Positions 18,061 to 27,501 of a DNA stretch of 64,000 bases are shown piece by piece. The number at the start of each line of letters is the position of its first letter. Position 1 is the first letter of the stretch. Position numbers and translations under genes: made by a program. Under the pieces are notes generated by a model. It had not been told where the DNA came from. It saw only the letters and a program-made list of their open reading frames with translations, and ran no database searches. This stretch comes from Litorimonas sp963972195 (lineage in GTDB: Bacteria > Pseudomonadota > Alphaproteobacteria > Caulobacterales > Maricaulaceae): the NCBI GenBank assembly GCA_963972195.1, contig CAXATH010000001.1:422374-486373 (forward strand), in the 5' to 3' direction.

Positions 18061-18971
18061 GTAGCATCCTCAACCAACCAGCGACAAAGCTGTTCAAAAT
18101 CTATTCCCACATAGGCCGCCTGTTCGGGGGCCAAAGATGTCGGAGTCATTCCGGGTTGAGTATTGAGTTCAAGCATTACGATTTTGTTTACTATGTCGCC
18201 TGCAGCTGCATTTTTTTCATTAAATCTGAAATCGGAGCGCGTAACGCCTCGGCAGCCTAGCGCTTTATGTGCCTCGACCGCCCATTTCAAGCAAAGCTGG
18301 GTGGCTTCATGCGGGATATCGGCCGGAACCACATGCACAGATCCGCCCTTCGCGTATTTGGCTTCGTAATCATACCAATCGGTCTGAGGAATGATTTCCG
18401 TAACAGCCAGAGCCCGTTCGCCCATAACGGTGACGGTCAGTTCTCGGCCGGGTATAAAGGCTTCGACAATCACCTCGTCACCCATTTCCTTATCCTCAGC
18501 GATCGCGGCAGACATATTGGAGGTGTCGTCCTGAATAATATAAACCGATTTAGAAGAACCCTGCCCGTTCGGTTTGACGACGTAAGGCGGTTGGATCGGG
18601 TGCGATTTGGACACCTCGACGCGGTCATATAGTCCGCCCTGTGCAACGGTAATGCCGACAGCTTTCAAGACATGTTTCGCTCGGTGTTTGTCCATCGCCA
18701 AAGCAGAGGCCATAACGCCGGAATGAGTATAGGGCTTACCGAACATATCGAGCACACCCTGAACTCGGCCGTCTTCGCCCCAATCGCCGTGAAGCGCATT
18801 GAATATAACGTCCGGATCGGCGTCTTCGAGCTGGACCCACAAATCCCGCGTAACGTCAATTTCGGTCACGTCATACCCGCACGACCGAAGAGCTCTGGCG
18901 CATTCTTCACCGGAGACTAATGAAACCTCCCTTTCAGAAGAAATTCCGCCTTTGAGAACGGCAACCTTCAT
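18048..18971 (-). CDS. ddl: D-alanine--D-alanine ligase
   Basis: ATP-grasp enzyme that makes the D-Ala-D-Ala dipeptide for peptidoglycan. I place the start at 18971 (MKVAVLKGGISSEREVSL) rather than at the longer in-frame start. This ATG overlaps the murB stop as ATGA and gives the standard Ddl N-terminus. The conserved GGxSxEREVSL motif, the hinge HGDWGEDG, the ATP-binding VVKPNGQGSSKSV and the C-terminal metal-binding LELNTQPGMTPTSL are all present. 307 residues. Confidence 0.96.
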   Translation of the reverse strand: MKVAVLKGGISSEREVSLVSGEECARALRSCGYDVTEIDVTRDLWVQLEDADPDVIFNALHGDWGEDGRVQGVLDMFGKPYTHSGVMASALAMDKHRAKHVLKAVGITVAQGGLYDRVEVSKSHPIQPPYVVKPNGQGSSKSVYIIQDDTSNMSAAIAEDKEMGDEVIVEAFIPGRELTVTVMGERALAVTEIIPQTDWYDYEAKYAKGGSVHVVPADIPHEATQLCLKWAVEAHKALGCRGVTRSDFRFNEKNAAAGDIVNKIVMLELNTQPGMTPTSLAPEQAAYVGIDFEQLCRWLVEDATWPR

Positions 18972-19879
18972 GACGCCGCTCCGATCCGCCTGATTTCCCA
19001 TTCAAGCTCAACACCTTCACTGGCGCGAACTTTATCGCGAATAGTCTCGCCGAGGGTTTCCAAATCGGCGGCAGTTGCGTCGCCGGTATTAATCATGAAG
19101 TTACAATGCTTCTCGCTCATCTGCGCGCCGCCGACTTGAAAGCCCCGCCCGCCTGCGGCGTCAATAACCTGCCAGGCCCCTCGCCCGCCGGACTGTTCAG
19201 GGTCAGGGTTTTTGAAGGTCGAGCCGCCTGTTTTTTCTCTAATGGGCTGGCTTTCCTCTCGTCGGGACGTAATATCATTGATGCGCGCCATGATATCTTC
19301 GGGGACGTCTTTCCGGCCTTGAAAGACAGCTTGCGTGAAAATCAGATCTTCCGGCGCGTCACTTCCTCGGTACCGGTAATTGAACTCGGCCAAAGGCATG
19401 ATCTGGCGACGGCCCCGGCGGTCAATAGCGACCGCTTCGACCAAGACGTCCTTAGTCTCGCCGCCATAACATCCCGCATTCATGCGAAGTGCGCCGCCAA
19501 TTGTGCCGGGAATACCCGCGTAGAACTCCAATCCGGCAATACCTGCTTTAGCGGCCTCTTTCGCCACTTTATTGTCCAAAGCCGCCGCTCCAGCAGTTAG
19601 ACGTTGTCCGTCAGTGGTAATCTTCGCAAATGCGGGCCCCAAGCGAATGACAACCCCTTTTACGCCGCCGTCGCGGATTAGAGTGTTGGAGGCAACGCCC
19701 AGCACTTGAACCTGAATGTCGTCTGGTGTGGATGAAAGAAAATGCGCAAGATCCGCCTCGTCCTTTGGCATGAAGAACACTTCCGCCGGTCCGCCGACCC
19801 GCAGCCAACTATAAGGCGCAAGGGAGACATCAGGCTTTAATGTTCCTCTAACGGAAGGGAGACGGTCGAGAAGGCTCAT
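18968..19879 (-). CDS. murB: UDP-N-acetylenolpyruvoylglucosamine reductase
   Basis: FAD enzyme that reduces UDP-GlcNAc-enolpyruvate to UDP-MurNAc. The FAD-binding domain shows the SWLRVGGPAEVF-type entry and GVASNTLIRDGGVKG. The active-site region FYAGIPGTIGGALRMNAGCYGGE follows, then GSTFKNP with the catalytic serine and SEKHCNFMINTGDATA near the C-terminus. 303 residues, a type I/II-like short form typical of alphaproteobacteria. It shares one base with murC (TGATG) and four with ddl. Confidence 0.96.
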   Translation of the reverse strand: MSLLDRLPSVRGTLKPDVSLAPYSWLRVGGPAEVFFMPKDEADLAHFLSSTPDDIQVQVLGVASNTLIRDGGVKGVVIRLGPAFAKITTDGQRLTAGAAALDNKVAKEAAKAGIAGLEFYAGIPGTIGGALRMNAGCYGGETKDVLVEAVAIDRRGRRQIMPLAEFNYRYRGSDAPEDLIFTQAVFQGRKDVPEDIMARINDITSRREESQPIREKTGGSTFKNPDPEQSGGRGAWQVIDAAGGRGFQVGGAQMSEKHCNFMINTGDATAADLETLGETIRDKVRASEGVELEWEIRRIGAAS

Positions 19880-21306
19880 CAGACCTTCTCCAAATCCTTG
19901 GCTAAATCAGCCGCCCAATAGGTGATATCGCCGGCGCCCAGACAAACGACAACGTCACCTTTTTCGATATGGGGCTTTAAATCGGCAGCAAGGGTTTTCT
20001 TGGATGTCAAACTCGCATTCTTATGCCCGTGAGACTTTAGACTTTTCGCAAGGTCCGGGCCGCTGACTCCGTCAATCGGATCTTCTCCGGCAGCATAGAC
20101 ATCCGCAACATAGACCCGATCGGCGTCGTTAAAACACGTCGAAAATTCTTCAAAATGATGCGACAGGCGGGAAAAGCGGTGCGGTTGAACCACGGCGTGA
20201 ACCCGCCCCTTTGTCACTTGGCGAGCGGCTTGGAGCACGGCAGAAATCTCGACCGGGTGATGGCCATAATCGTCAATGATGGTAACGCCTTCCCATTCTC
20301 CGACTTTGGTAAAGCGGCGCTTTACCCCGCCAAAGCTTTCGAGCCCCATACGAACCTGCGCTTCATTCAGGCCAAGTTCACGGGCCACCGCAATCGCGGA
20401 GAGAACATTTTGTGTATTATGTTTACCGGCCATCGGCAGGAACAGACCTCTCCAGGCCTCCTCTTGATCGCCCGTCGTAAAGACAACATCAAAACGCGAC
20501 CCCGTCGGTTCGAGATTTAGGTTTTCAGCGCGGACGTCTGCCTGAGGGTTAAACCCGTAAGTGATAATTCGGCGGTCAGAGACTTTGCTGACCAAAGCCT
20601 GAACCTCGGCGTGGTCGATGCACAATACTGAAAACCCGTAAAAAGGTAGGTTTTCAACAAAGGTGAAAAAAGCTTTTCGCAACGTATCGAAATCGCCGTA
20701 ATGCTCCATATGCTCAGGATCGATATTGGTGATAATTGCCACGGTCGGAAAAAGTTTCAGAAAAGAGCCGTCGCTTTCATCGGCTTCGACCACCATCCAA
20801 TCGCCAAGCCCGAGTTTCGCATTTGAGCCGTAAGCGTTGATGATACCGCCATTGATAACCGTTGGGTCTAGCCCGCCGCCCTCTAAGAGAGCCGCAATCA
20901 TTGTAGTCGTAGTCGTCTTCCCGTGAGTGCCGCCCACGGCAATAGCCCATTTCAGACGCATTAACTCGGCCAGCATTTCGGCGCGGCGCACGACGGGAAT
21001 AGATTTGGCACGGGCCTCAATCAGTTCCGGGTTATCTTTCTTGATCGCCGAAGACAGAACAATCGCGCCTGCACCTTCAACCTGCCCCTCTTTTTGACCA
21101 ATAAATATTTCTGCGCCGAGTTTACGAAGCCGTTCGGTGTTGGCGCTTTCGCGCATGTCAGATCCTTGAACCTGATATCCCAGATTCAAAAGCACTTCGG
21201 CTATACCGCTCATGCCAATGCCGCCTATGCCAACAAAATGTATCGGGCCGACATCAAACGGCACTTTAGTGGCGAGGGATTGTTGTTTCAGATCAGGTTG
21301 GGGCAT
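19879..21306 (-). CDS. murC: UDP-N-acetylmuramate--L-alanine ligase
   Basis: Mur ligase that adds L-Ala to UDP-MurNAc. The start is placed at 21306 (MPQPDLKQQS), which has an AAGAGG ribosome binding site. The longer frame would add 50 low-complexity Pro/Arg-rich residues lacking family resemblance. The N-terminal dinucleotide-like loop FVGIGGIGMSGIAEVL, the ATP-binding GTHGKTTTTTMIA and IDDYGHHPVEI mark the Mur ligase domains. 475 residues. It lies 43 bases after murG. Confidence 0.96.
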   Translation of the reverse strand: MPQPDLKQQSLATKVPFDVGPIHFVGIGGIGMSGIAEVLLNLGYQVQGSDMRESANTERLRKLGAEIFIGQKEGQVEGAGAIVLSSAIKKDNPELIEARAKSIPVVRRAEMLAELMRLKWAIAVGGTHGKTTTTTMIAALLEGGGLDPTVINGGIINAYGSNAKLGLGDWMVVEADESDGSFLKLFPTVAIITNIDPEHMEHYGDFDTLRKAFFTFVENLPFYGFSVLCIDHAEVQALVSKVSDRRIITYGFNPQADVRAENLNLEPTGSRFDVVFTTGDQEEAWRGLFLPMAGKHNTQNVLSAIAVARELGLNEAQVRMGLESFGGVKRRFTKVGEWEGVTIIDDYGHHPVEISAVLQAARQVTKGRVHAVVQPHRFSRLSHHFEEFSTCFNDADRVYVADVYAAGEDPIDGVSGPDLAKSLKSHGHKNASLTSKKTLAADLKPHIEKGDVVVCLGAGDITYWAADLAKDLEKV

Positions 21307-21349
21307 GGTCTGCCTCTTCTTCTTTTCGCCCCCGGTCGGTCCGGGTCTG

Positions 21350-22441
21350 TCATTGATCGGCGAAGGCAGACACCATCGCCGCGAGATCGGTTGCGGCGTG
21401 CGGCTTCCCGACGGAGCGGGCGGCGTCTGCTGCGGTTTTAAGCCAGGTCGAATCACTGAGCCGTTCCTCCAGGATAGTTTTTACACGCTCTGGCGTAAAC
21501 TCGGATTCGGGCAGAATATCGGCAGCGCCAAGGCGCTGAAGTGACTTTGCATTGGCCGTTTGGTGGTCATCCATCGCAATAGCAAGAGGAACCAGCAGGC
21601 TAGGCTTTCCCATAACGGCGATTTCGGACACGGACCCCGCCCCGGCGCGGCCTATTACGTAATGCGCGGCGGCCAGATGAATTTCGATATCCGAAAAAAA
21701 TGTTTCACAAGTGGCGCTCACTCCGGCCTCTTTATAGATCGCTCGAGCGGCGTCTTGATAGTCCGGCAGCGTTTGTTGGGTAACGTGCAGTTTATCGCGG
21801 AGGCTTTCCGGCAGATCCGCAATGGCTCTCGGCATGACCTCACTGATTATTCTCGCCCCCAGACTTCCGCCTACGATGAGGAGGTTTATACGGCCCCTCG
21901 GTAGTTTATATTCCTTTGGGACGGTCTTTATGATCTGTTCTCGAAGGGGGTTGCCTATTGGGCGGTGCACGGCCTGATTCGGTAGCTTCTGTAAACCTTC
22001 GAAACCAGATGCGACACATAAAGCCTTTTTGGCGAAAACGCGGTTCACCCGTCCCAGATACGCGTTCTGTTCGTGAATAACGGTCGGAAGGCCCAGCCCC
22101 TGCGCGGCCCGCATGGCGGGAAAAGCCGGATAGCCGCCAAAGCCGACGACAATATCCGGCTTCCATTGACGAATGAATTGTCTCGCCTGCATCACACCTT
22201 GCGTGAGCGAGACCACGCCTTTAAAGGCGGCAATCGGTTTTCGCGGAGAAAGGCTTGCCGCTTTCACCTCAATTATTGGGTCGGCCGGAATTCGGCCTGC
22301 ATGTTTGCGGCCCCGCGCATCGGTCATGAGCGCGATGTCCCACCCGTCTGCTTTCAAAATTTCAGCAAGCGCCTGCGCGGGAAACATATGCCCGCCCGTT
22401 CCGCCTGCCGCCATTAAAAGCTTTTTGCCTTTGTGAGGCAC
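21350..22441 (-). CDS. murG: UDP-GlcNAc:undecaprenyl-PP-MurNAc-pentapeptide GlcNAc transferase
   Basis: Membrane-associated GT28 glycosyltransferase that turns lipid I into lipid II. The N-terminal G-loop AAGGTGGHMFPAQALAE, the second G-loop-like VGFGGYPAFPAMRAA, and the donor-binding GRAGAGSVSEIAVMGKPSLLVPL with DDHQTANA are all visible. 363 residues. Three bases separate it from ftsW. Confidence 0.97.
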   Translation of the reverse strand: MPHKGKKLLMAAGGTGGHMFPAQALAEILKADGWDIALMTDARGRKHAGRIPADPIIEVKAASLSPRKPIAAFKGVVSLTQGVMQARQFIRQWKPDIVVGFGGYPAFPAMRAAQGLGLPTVIHEQNAYLGRVNRVFAKKALCVASGFEGLQKLPNQAVHRPIGNPLREQIIKTVPKEYKLPRGRINLLIVGGSLGARIISEVMPRAIADLPESLRDKLHVTQQTLPDYQDAARAIYKEAGVSATCETFFSDIEIHLAAAHYVIGRAGAGSVSEIAVMGKPSLLVPLAIAMDDHQTANAKSLQRLGAADILPESEFTPERVKTILEERLSDSTWLKTAADAARSVGKPHAATDLAAMVSAFADQ

Positions 22442-22444
22442 GTG

Positions 22445-23596
22445 CTAGCTTCCATATCCGTAAGCGCCCGGCCGCTTAGCGGTAAAGGCCAGAATGAGAC
22501 CCGCCGTAAAACAGAGCGAGAGCAAAGACGACCCCCCATAGGAAATAAAGGGTAAAGTCATCCCTTTGGACGGCGCCATGTTCAGGTTCACAAACAAATT
22601 GATGACCATTTGCATCCCGACCAAGGTGGCCAATCCGGCGACAGCGAGCTGCGAGAAATAGTCGTTCAGCCGCAGAGCGCTTCGGTAAGCGCGGATAACA
22701 AATGTGGCGAGCAGAACAATCAGCACAACCGAAATCAAAAATCCAAACTCTTCCACCGTGACGGCAAAGATGAAATCCGTATGACCATCCGGCAGGCTGT
22801 ATTTAATCGCCCCTTCGCCTGGACCTCTCCCAAGCAGGCCGCCATTGGCAATCGCTTCGAGGGCTTTGTCGGTCTGGTAACTGTCGGCGGAATCCGGCGA
22901 CATAAACGCGGAAACGCGATCTCTGACGTGGGGGAGCGCCATATAAGCCGCTGCTGCGCCCAGCATAGACAAGCCCATTAGCGCCAAAAGCCACCCAAGA
23001 GATAAGCCGGCAAAAAAGAAAACCGCCGCAAAACCCAAAGTAATGAGGAATGACTGCCCGAAATCAGGTTGCGTAATCAGCATGCCGATCAAAACAAAAT
23101 AGACGACAAAGACGATAATGACAGAGGGCACGTTTGGATCTCTTTTTCGTACAGAAAACATCCAGGCGGCGAAGACAATAAAAGCCGGCTTTGCAAATTC
23201 AGACGGTTGGAGGGAGAAAGAGCCGAGCCTCAACCATCTTACTGCGCCTTTGACTTCAAATCCGATAAACGGAAGTGCGGCGAGCAATACCATGGAACCC
23301 AGAAGGGCGACTATGCCCAACCGCCTCGCCCAATTCGGTCCAATGAAAGAGATAAAAACAGCGCCGCCTAAGCCCAGTGTCGCAAAAAAGGCGTGACGAT
23401 AAAGAAAGAAGAAGGGATTCCCGTAATCTAACCGCGCAGTAGCGGCGGGTGACGCCGCCATCGAGAGTATGAGGCCCACACCAATCAGTACGATCAGAAT
23501 TCCCAGCTGAATCTGGTCAACACTCCGCCACCATTCCCCGAGCGGCGTGCGGTGCGTGCGCGAAACGAATGGATTACTGGCCCCCAAAAATGTCAT
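22445..23596 (-). CDS. ftsW: SEDS-family septal peptidoglycan polymerase FtsW
   Basis: Multi-spanning glycosyltransferase that polymerises lipid II at the septum together with FtsI. About ten hydrophobic segments are visible. Signature regions include LRLGSFSLQPSEFAKPAF, and EEFGFLISVVLIVLLATFV with a conserved Glu. The C-terminal NMAPSKGMTLPFISYGGSSLLS is diagnostic for SEDS proteins. 383 residues. The start overlaps the murD stop by four bases. Confidence 0.96.
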   Translation of the reverse strand: MTFLGASNPFVSRTHRTPLGEWWRSVDQIQLGILIVLIGVGLILSMAASPAATARLDYGNPFFFLYRHAFFATLGLGGAVFISFIGPNWARRLGIVALLGSMVLLAALPFIGFEVKGAVRWLRLGSFSLQPSEFAKPAFIVFAAWMFSVRKRDPNVPSVIIVFVVYFVLIGMLITQPDFGQSFLITLGFAAVFFFAGLSLGWLLALMGLSMLGAAAAYMALPHVRDRVSAFMSPDSADSYQTDKALEAIANGGLLGRGPGEGAIKYSLPDGHTDFIFAVTVEEFGFLISVVLIVLLATFVIRAYRSALRLNDYFSQLAVAGLATLVGMQMVINLFVNLNMAPSKGMTLPFISYGGSSLLSLCFTAGLILAFTAKRPGAYGYGS

Positions 23597-25047
23597 GACG
23601 CCATCGCTTTCGTCTCGCCCGCGCGTTTGGCTTTCATTTCGTTTTCGAACAGATCGATAATCTGCTGCGAATGTTGACGGAAAGCCTCTCCGCGCACTTC
23701 GAAGTTATCGAATTGATCAAAGCTGGCGCAAGCTGGAGACAGTAAAACGATGGGGTGAGTTGCGCCGGATTCCAGAGCGTCCTTCGTCGCGCAATACACC
23801 GCCATTTGAAGATGGCCTGACACTTTATGCTCCACATTCGCTTTTGCCAAAGTACGTTTAAATCGTTTGGACGACTCGCCAATCAGATAGGCTTTTTTCA
23901 CATTCTTCATGAGCGGCAAGAGCGGCTCAATACCTTTTTCCTTGGCAACTCCGCCCGCGATCCAGAATATTTCGTCATAGCTGTTTAGAGCCTGTTGCGC
24001 CGCATCGGCATTGGTGGCTTTGCTGTCATTGACGAAACGCACCTTGCCGGCTGTGCCAATTGTCTCCATGCGGTGGGACAGACCCGGAAAACTCAGAATG
24101 GCCTTGGCAACATCCCGCGGCTTGAGCCCGAGAGAGCGAACCGCCGCAAAAGCGGCCGCTGCGTTTTGCCAATTATGCTGACCTTCCAGCGCTTTCGCTT
24201 TCTTAAGGTCGCAAATTTCTTCCACCCGTTTGCCCTGCGTGCAGAACAGCTTTCCGCCCAAAACAAAAACACCGGAGCCAATAGAGCGGCGGGCCGAAAT
24301 TGGCACGACATGGGCCGACTTTCGGGCAATCATTTCACAGAGCAGCGCTTTCCCGGCTTCATCATCCGTCCCGATAACGGCTGTGTCGTCAGACGTCTGG
24401 TTCAGGAAAATTCGTTTTTTTGCGCCGCCATATCCCACCATGTCGCCGTGACGATCCAAATGATCGGGGCTGAGGTTCAGATGAATGGCCGCATTGGCGC
24501 GGAGGGAGAATGTGCGCTCTAACTGATAGGAAGAAAGTTCAATGACAAAATATGATCCGGAATGCATCCGGTCGAGATCAAGAACCCCGCGTCCGATATT
24601 GCCGCCAATCTGAGCGTCCTTACCGCATTCGTTCAGTATGTGTCCGATAAGCGCTGTCGTAGTGGATTTTCCATTCGTGCCTGTAATGGCGACAATCTTG
24701 GGGCGATTGCCTTCCGGCACAGCCGCAACTTCGCGGGCAAGGATTTCAATATCGCAGATAATCGGCACATCAGCTTGCCTTGCAAGGTCTGCCGACCAGT
24801 GAGGCTCCGGTAAGTGGTGAGGCACACCGGGAGACAGGACTAAGCCGTCAATTTTTGTCCAATCCGCTTTTTGTAAATCCCCGAGTGTCACCCCCTTCTC
24901 TTCTGCGGCCTGACGCCCCTCATCCCGATCATCCCAAGCCAGAACAGTCGCGCCCCCTGCCTGTAAAGACAGAGCCGCGGTAATCCCCGTCCGGCCTAGA
25001 CCGAAGACGGCGAGAGTTTGTCCTGCGAATTGAGAAGCCTTGATCAT
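23593..25047 (-). CDS. murD: UDP-N-acetylmuramoylalanine--D-glutamate ligase
   Basis: Mur ligase that adds D-Glu. The N-terminal Rossmann-like loop AVFGLGRTGITAALSL, the ATP-binding AITGTNGKSTTTALIG, the SSYQLE motif and FVNDSKATNADAAQQAL define it. 484 residues. It lies between mraY (four-base gap) and ftsW (four-base overlap). Confidence 0.96.
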   Translation of the reverse strand: MIKASQFAGQTLAVFGLGRTGITAALSLQAGGATVLAWDDRDEGRQAAEEKGVTLGDLQKADWTKIDGLVLSPGVPHHLPEPHWSADLARQADVPIICDIEILAREVAAVPEGNRPKIVAITGTNGKSTTTALIGHILNECGKDAQIGGNIGRGVLDLDRMHSGSYFVIELSSYQLERTFSLRANAAIHLNLSPDHLDRHGDMVGYGGAKKRIFLNQTSDDTAVIGTDDEAGKALLCEMIARKSAHVVPISARRSIGSGVFVLGGKLFCTQGKRVEEICDLKKAKALEGQHNWQNAAAAFAAVRSLGLKPRDVAKAILSFPGLSHRMETIGTAGKVRFVNDSKATNADAAQQALNSYDEIFWIAGGVAKEKGIEPLLPLMKNVKKAYLIGESSKRFKRTLAKANVEHKVSGHLQMAVYCATKDALESGATHPIVLLSPACASFDQFDNFEVRGEAFRQHSQQIIDLFENEMKAKRAGETKAMAS

Positions 25048-25051
25048 ATAT

Positions 25052-26146
25052 TTAGCGCAGTTTCAGAGTGGAAAGTCCAATCAAAGCCAAGATGATGGCA
25101 ATGATCCAGAAGCGGATTACAATAGTGGGTTCGGCCCAGCCTTTTTTCTCAAAATGGTGATGGATAGGAGCCATGCGGAAAACACGTTTTCCGGTGAGCT
25201 TGAAAGAGGCGACCTGGACGATAACAGAGACGGCTTCGAGCACAAACAGGCCGCCAATAATCGCCAGAACAATTTCGTGTTTAATCGCCACGGCCGTCGT
25301 TCCCAAAGCGCCGCCAAGCGCGAGAGACCCCGTATCGCCCATAAATACCATGGCAGGCGGTGCGTTAAACCAGAGAAAACCAAGCGACGCTCCAATAATC
25401 GCGCCGAGGAAAATCGTTATTTCCGCACTCCCCGGCACAAAGGGGACGCCGAGATAATCCGAGAAAATAGCATTCCCGACGAGATAAGCGATAAAGGCAA
25501 GGCTCATACAGGCGATCATCACAGGGACAATGGCAAGGCCGTCCAAACCATCCGTCAGGTTCACCGCGTTGGCAGAGCCAACAATTACCAGACACCCGAA
25601 AGGAATGAAAAACACGCCGAGATTAATGGTGAAGTTCTTCAGAAGCGGAATGGCAAGGCCCGTCGAAAATGTTCCCTCTTGAGGAAAGGACATTGTCAAA
25701 ACCCAGACAGCGACAGCGGCAATAATGAATTCCAGCAGCAATCTGATTTTGCCGGAAAACCCTTTATGGCTTTGGCGGGAGACTTTTAGATAATCGTCAT
25801 AATATCCGATCGCGCCAAAGCCAACGGTCACCAGAAAAACCGTCCAGAGAAATGGGCTGGCCAAATTCCCCCAAAGCAGCGTGGACGGGATCACGCTGAG
25901 CATAATCAGCAAGCCGCCCATTGTCGGGGTGCCGGCTTTGGCAATAATATGACCTTCCGGCCCATCTTCGCGAATAGGCTGGCCTTTGCCCTGTTTAGAG
26001 CGGAGCCAGTTAATCGCCCGCGGACCGATGATAAAAGCAATAATCAGCGAGGTCATCAAAGCCCCGCCCACGCGGAAGGTGATATAATTAAACAGGTTGA
26101 AGAATTGAAACTCTTCCGACAGAGGCGCAAGCCATTCGTAAAGCAT
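25052..26146 (-). CDS. mraY: phospho-N-acetylmuramoyl-pentapeptide transferase
   Basis: Inner-membrane enzyme that makes lipid I from UDP-MurNAc-pentapeptide and undecaprenyl phosphate. About ten membrane segments are visible. Conserved MraY motifs are GTPTMGGLLI near residue 75, GYYDDYLKV (Asp-Asp pair), NAVNLTDGLDGLA, and the histidine-rich MAPIHHHFEKKGW near the C-terminus. 364 residues. It overlaps the murF stop by one base. Confidence 0.97.
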   Translation of the reverse strand: MLYEWLAPLSEEFQFFNLFNYITFRVGGALMTSLIIAFIIGPRAINWLRSKQGKGQPIREDGPEGHIIAKAGTPTMGGLLIMLSVIPSTLLWGNLASPFLWTVFLVTVGFGAIGYYDDYLKVSRQSHKGFSGKIRLLLEFIIAAVAVWVLTMSFPQEGTFSTGLAIPLLKNFTINLGVFFIPFGCLVIVGSANAVNLTDGLDGLAIVPVMIACMSLAFIAYLVGNAIFSDYLGVPFVPGSAEITIFLGAIIGASLGFLWFNAPPAMVFMGDTGSLALGGALGTTAVAIKHEIVLAIIGGLFVLEAVSVIVQVASFKLTGKRVFRMAPIHHHFEKKGWAEPTIVIRFWIIAIILALIGLSTLKLR

Positions 26147-27501
26147 TAGTGAGCCCCCTCTTTGAGCTTTTTAACAAGCGCGCCTAGGCCCGCGGCGTTG
26201 GATCCCTTGACCAGAACTATGTCCCCGTCTTTTATTTCATCCTTGAGAGCCGAGAAAACTCCCTCTGCGCTGTCCGTCCAGGCCCCGCGCATCATTCTTG
26301 GAATGGCGCCGCGTAAAACGCGCATACACTCGCCCTTAAAAATGATTCGTTCAAACCCGGCTTTTTCCAACGGCTCAGCGAGCTCTGCGTGAAATTCCAG
26401 CTCCTTCGGCCCCAATTCGCCCATGTCCCCAAGAACGGCGATTTTCCGGCCGGGACGCAAGGAGGCCGCCGCAAACGCGGCCCGCATGCTGGTCGGATTG
26501 GCGTTATAGCTTTCATCTATCAAGGTGAAGGATTTACCGCTGAGGGTCAGCGCATGGCTGTCCCCACGACCTTGCGCTGGCCCCACTTCGGCCATAGCTT
26601 TTGCCGCTTTTGTTAAATCCAGCCCCGCCGCTTTAGCCACCGCTAAGCACGCCGCCGAATTGTAAAACCAATGCTCGCCCGGAACGGACAAAGTCACGTC
26701 TATTTCTTCGCCAGCGACCTCCAGAGTGACCGTTCCGCCTGCCGCATGAGCTTCTGTTCTGATGATTTGAACGTCACAGCCTGTCGCTTCGCCAAATGTG
26801 AGAACAGATCGCTTGCCCGCGAGGGATTTTATAAAATCAGTATGCGGATTATCGCCATTCAGGATGAGTGTGCCGTCCGGGGAAAGCCCGTCAATAATCT
26901 CCGCCTTGGCACGAGCGATATCTTTTTCGCTGTCAAAATGAGCCAGATGAACGCTGACCACATTGGAGATGAGCGCAATGTCCGGTTTGACTTGTTTGGA
27001 CAGCGCGGAAATTTCTCCCGCATGGTTCATGCCCAGCTCGAAAATACCAAATTCGGCTTCAACCGGCAGTGTCGCCAGCGTAATCGGCGCGCCCAAGTGA
27101 TTATTGAAAGACTTTTGCGATTTATGGGTCCCTCCGAATTGAGAGAAAATAGTTGCCAAGGCCTCTTTTATACTCGTTTTACCGACACTCCCGGTCACAG
27201 CAATACGCAGAGCATTAGACCGGTCGCGTCCGGCCGCGCCAAGCGCCTCAAGCGCTTTTTGCGTGTCAGCGACAATGACAGTGTTTGCACTCTCTATTTG
27301 CTTTTCAGCGAGAGCGCCCGCCGCACCGGCCTCCATCGCTTTTGCAATAAAATCATGTCCGTCACGTTCGCTTTTCAAAGCGACGAATAGATCGCCTTTT
27401 TTAAGGGTCCGTGTATCGATCGACAGGCCTTCAGCACTAAAATTATTTGTTGCCGTGCCGCCGGTCGCGAGAGCGATGTCTTTTGATGTCCAGAGGCTCA
27501 T
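26146..27501 (-). CDS. murF: UDP-MurNAc-tripeptide--D-alanyl-D-alanine ligase
   Basis: Mur ligase that adds D-Ala-D-Ala to complete the pentapeptide precursor. The ATP-binding loop is AVTGSVGKTSIKEAL, followed by SFNNHLGAPITL and ELGMNHAGEI, both typical of MurF. IDESYNANPTSMRAA and AVLGDMGELG lie in the C-terminal half. 451 residues. Four-base overlap with murE. Confidence 0.96.
   Translation of the reverse strand: MSLWTSKDIALATGGTATNNFSAEGLSIDTRTLKKGDLFVALKSERDGHDFIAKAMEAGAAGALAEKQIESANTVIVADTQKALEALGAAGRDRSNALRIAVTGSVGKTSIKEALATIFSQFGGTHKSQKSFNNHLGAPITLATLPVEAEFGIFELGMNHAGEISALSKQVKPDIALISNVVSVHLAHFDSEKDIARAKAEIIDGLSPDGTLILNGDNPHTDFIKSLAGKRSVLTFGEATGCDVQIIRTEAHAAGGTVTLEVAGEEIDVTLSVPGEHWFYNSAACLAVAKAAGLDLTKAAKAMAEVGPAQGRGDSHALTLSGKSFTLIDESYNANPTSMRAAFAAASLRPGRKIAVLGDMGELGPKELEFHAELAEPLEKAGFERIIFKGECMRVLRGAIPRMMRGAWTDSAEGVFSALKDEIKDGDIVLVKGSNAAGLGALVKKLKEGAH

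Noticed and set aside
25040..25789. 249-residue plus-strand frame antisense to mraY
   Set aside because: Composition dominated by Asn, Arg, Asp and Lys mirroring membrane-protein codons; a typical shadow.
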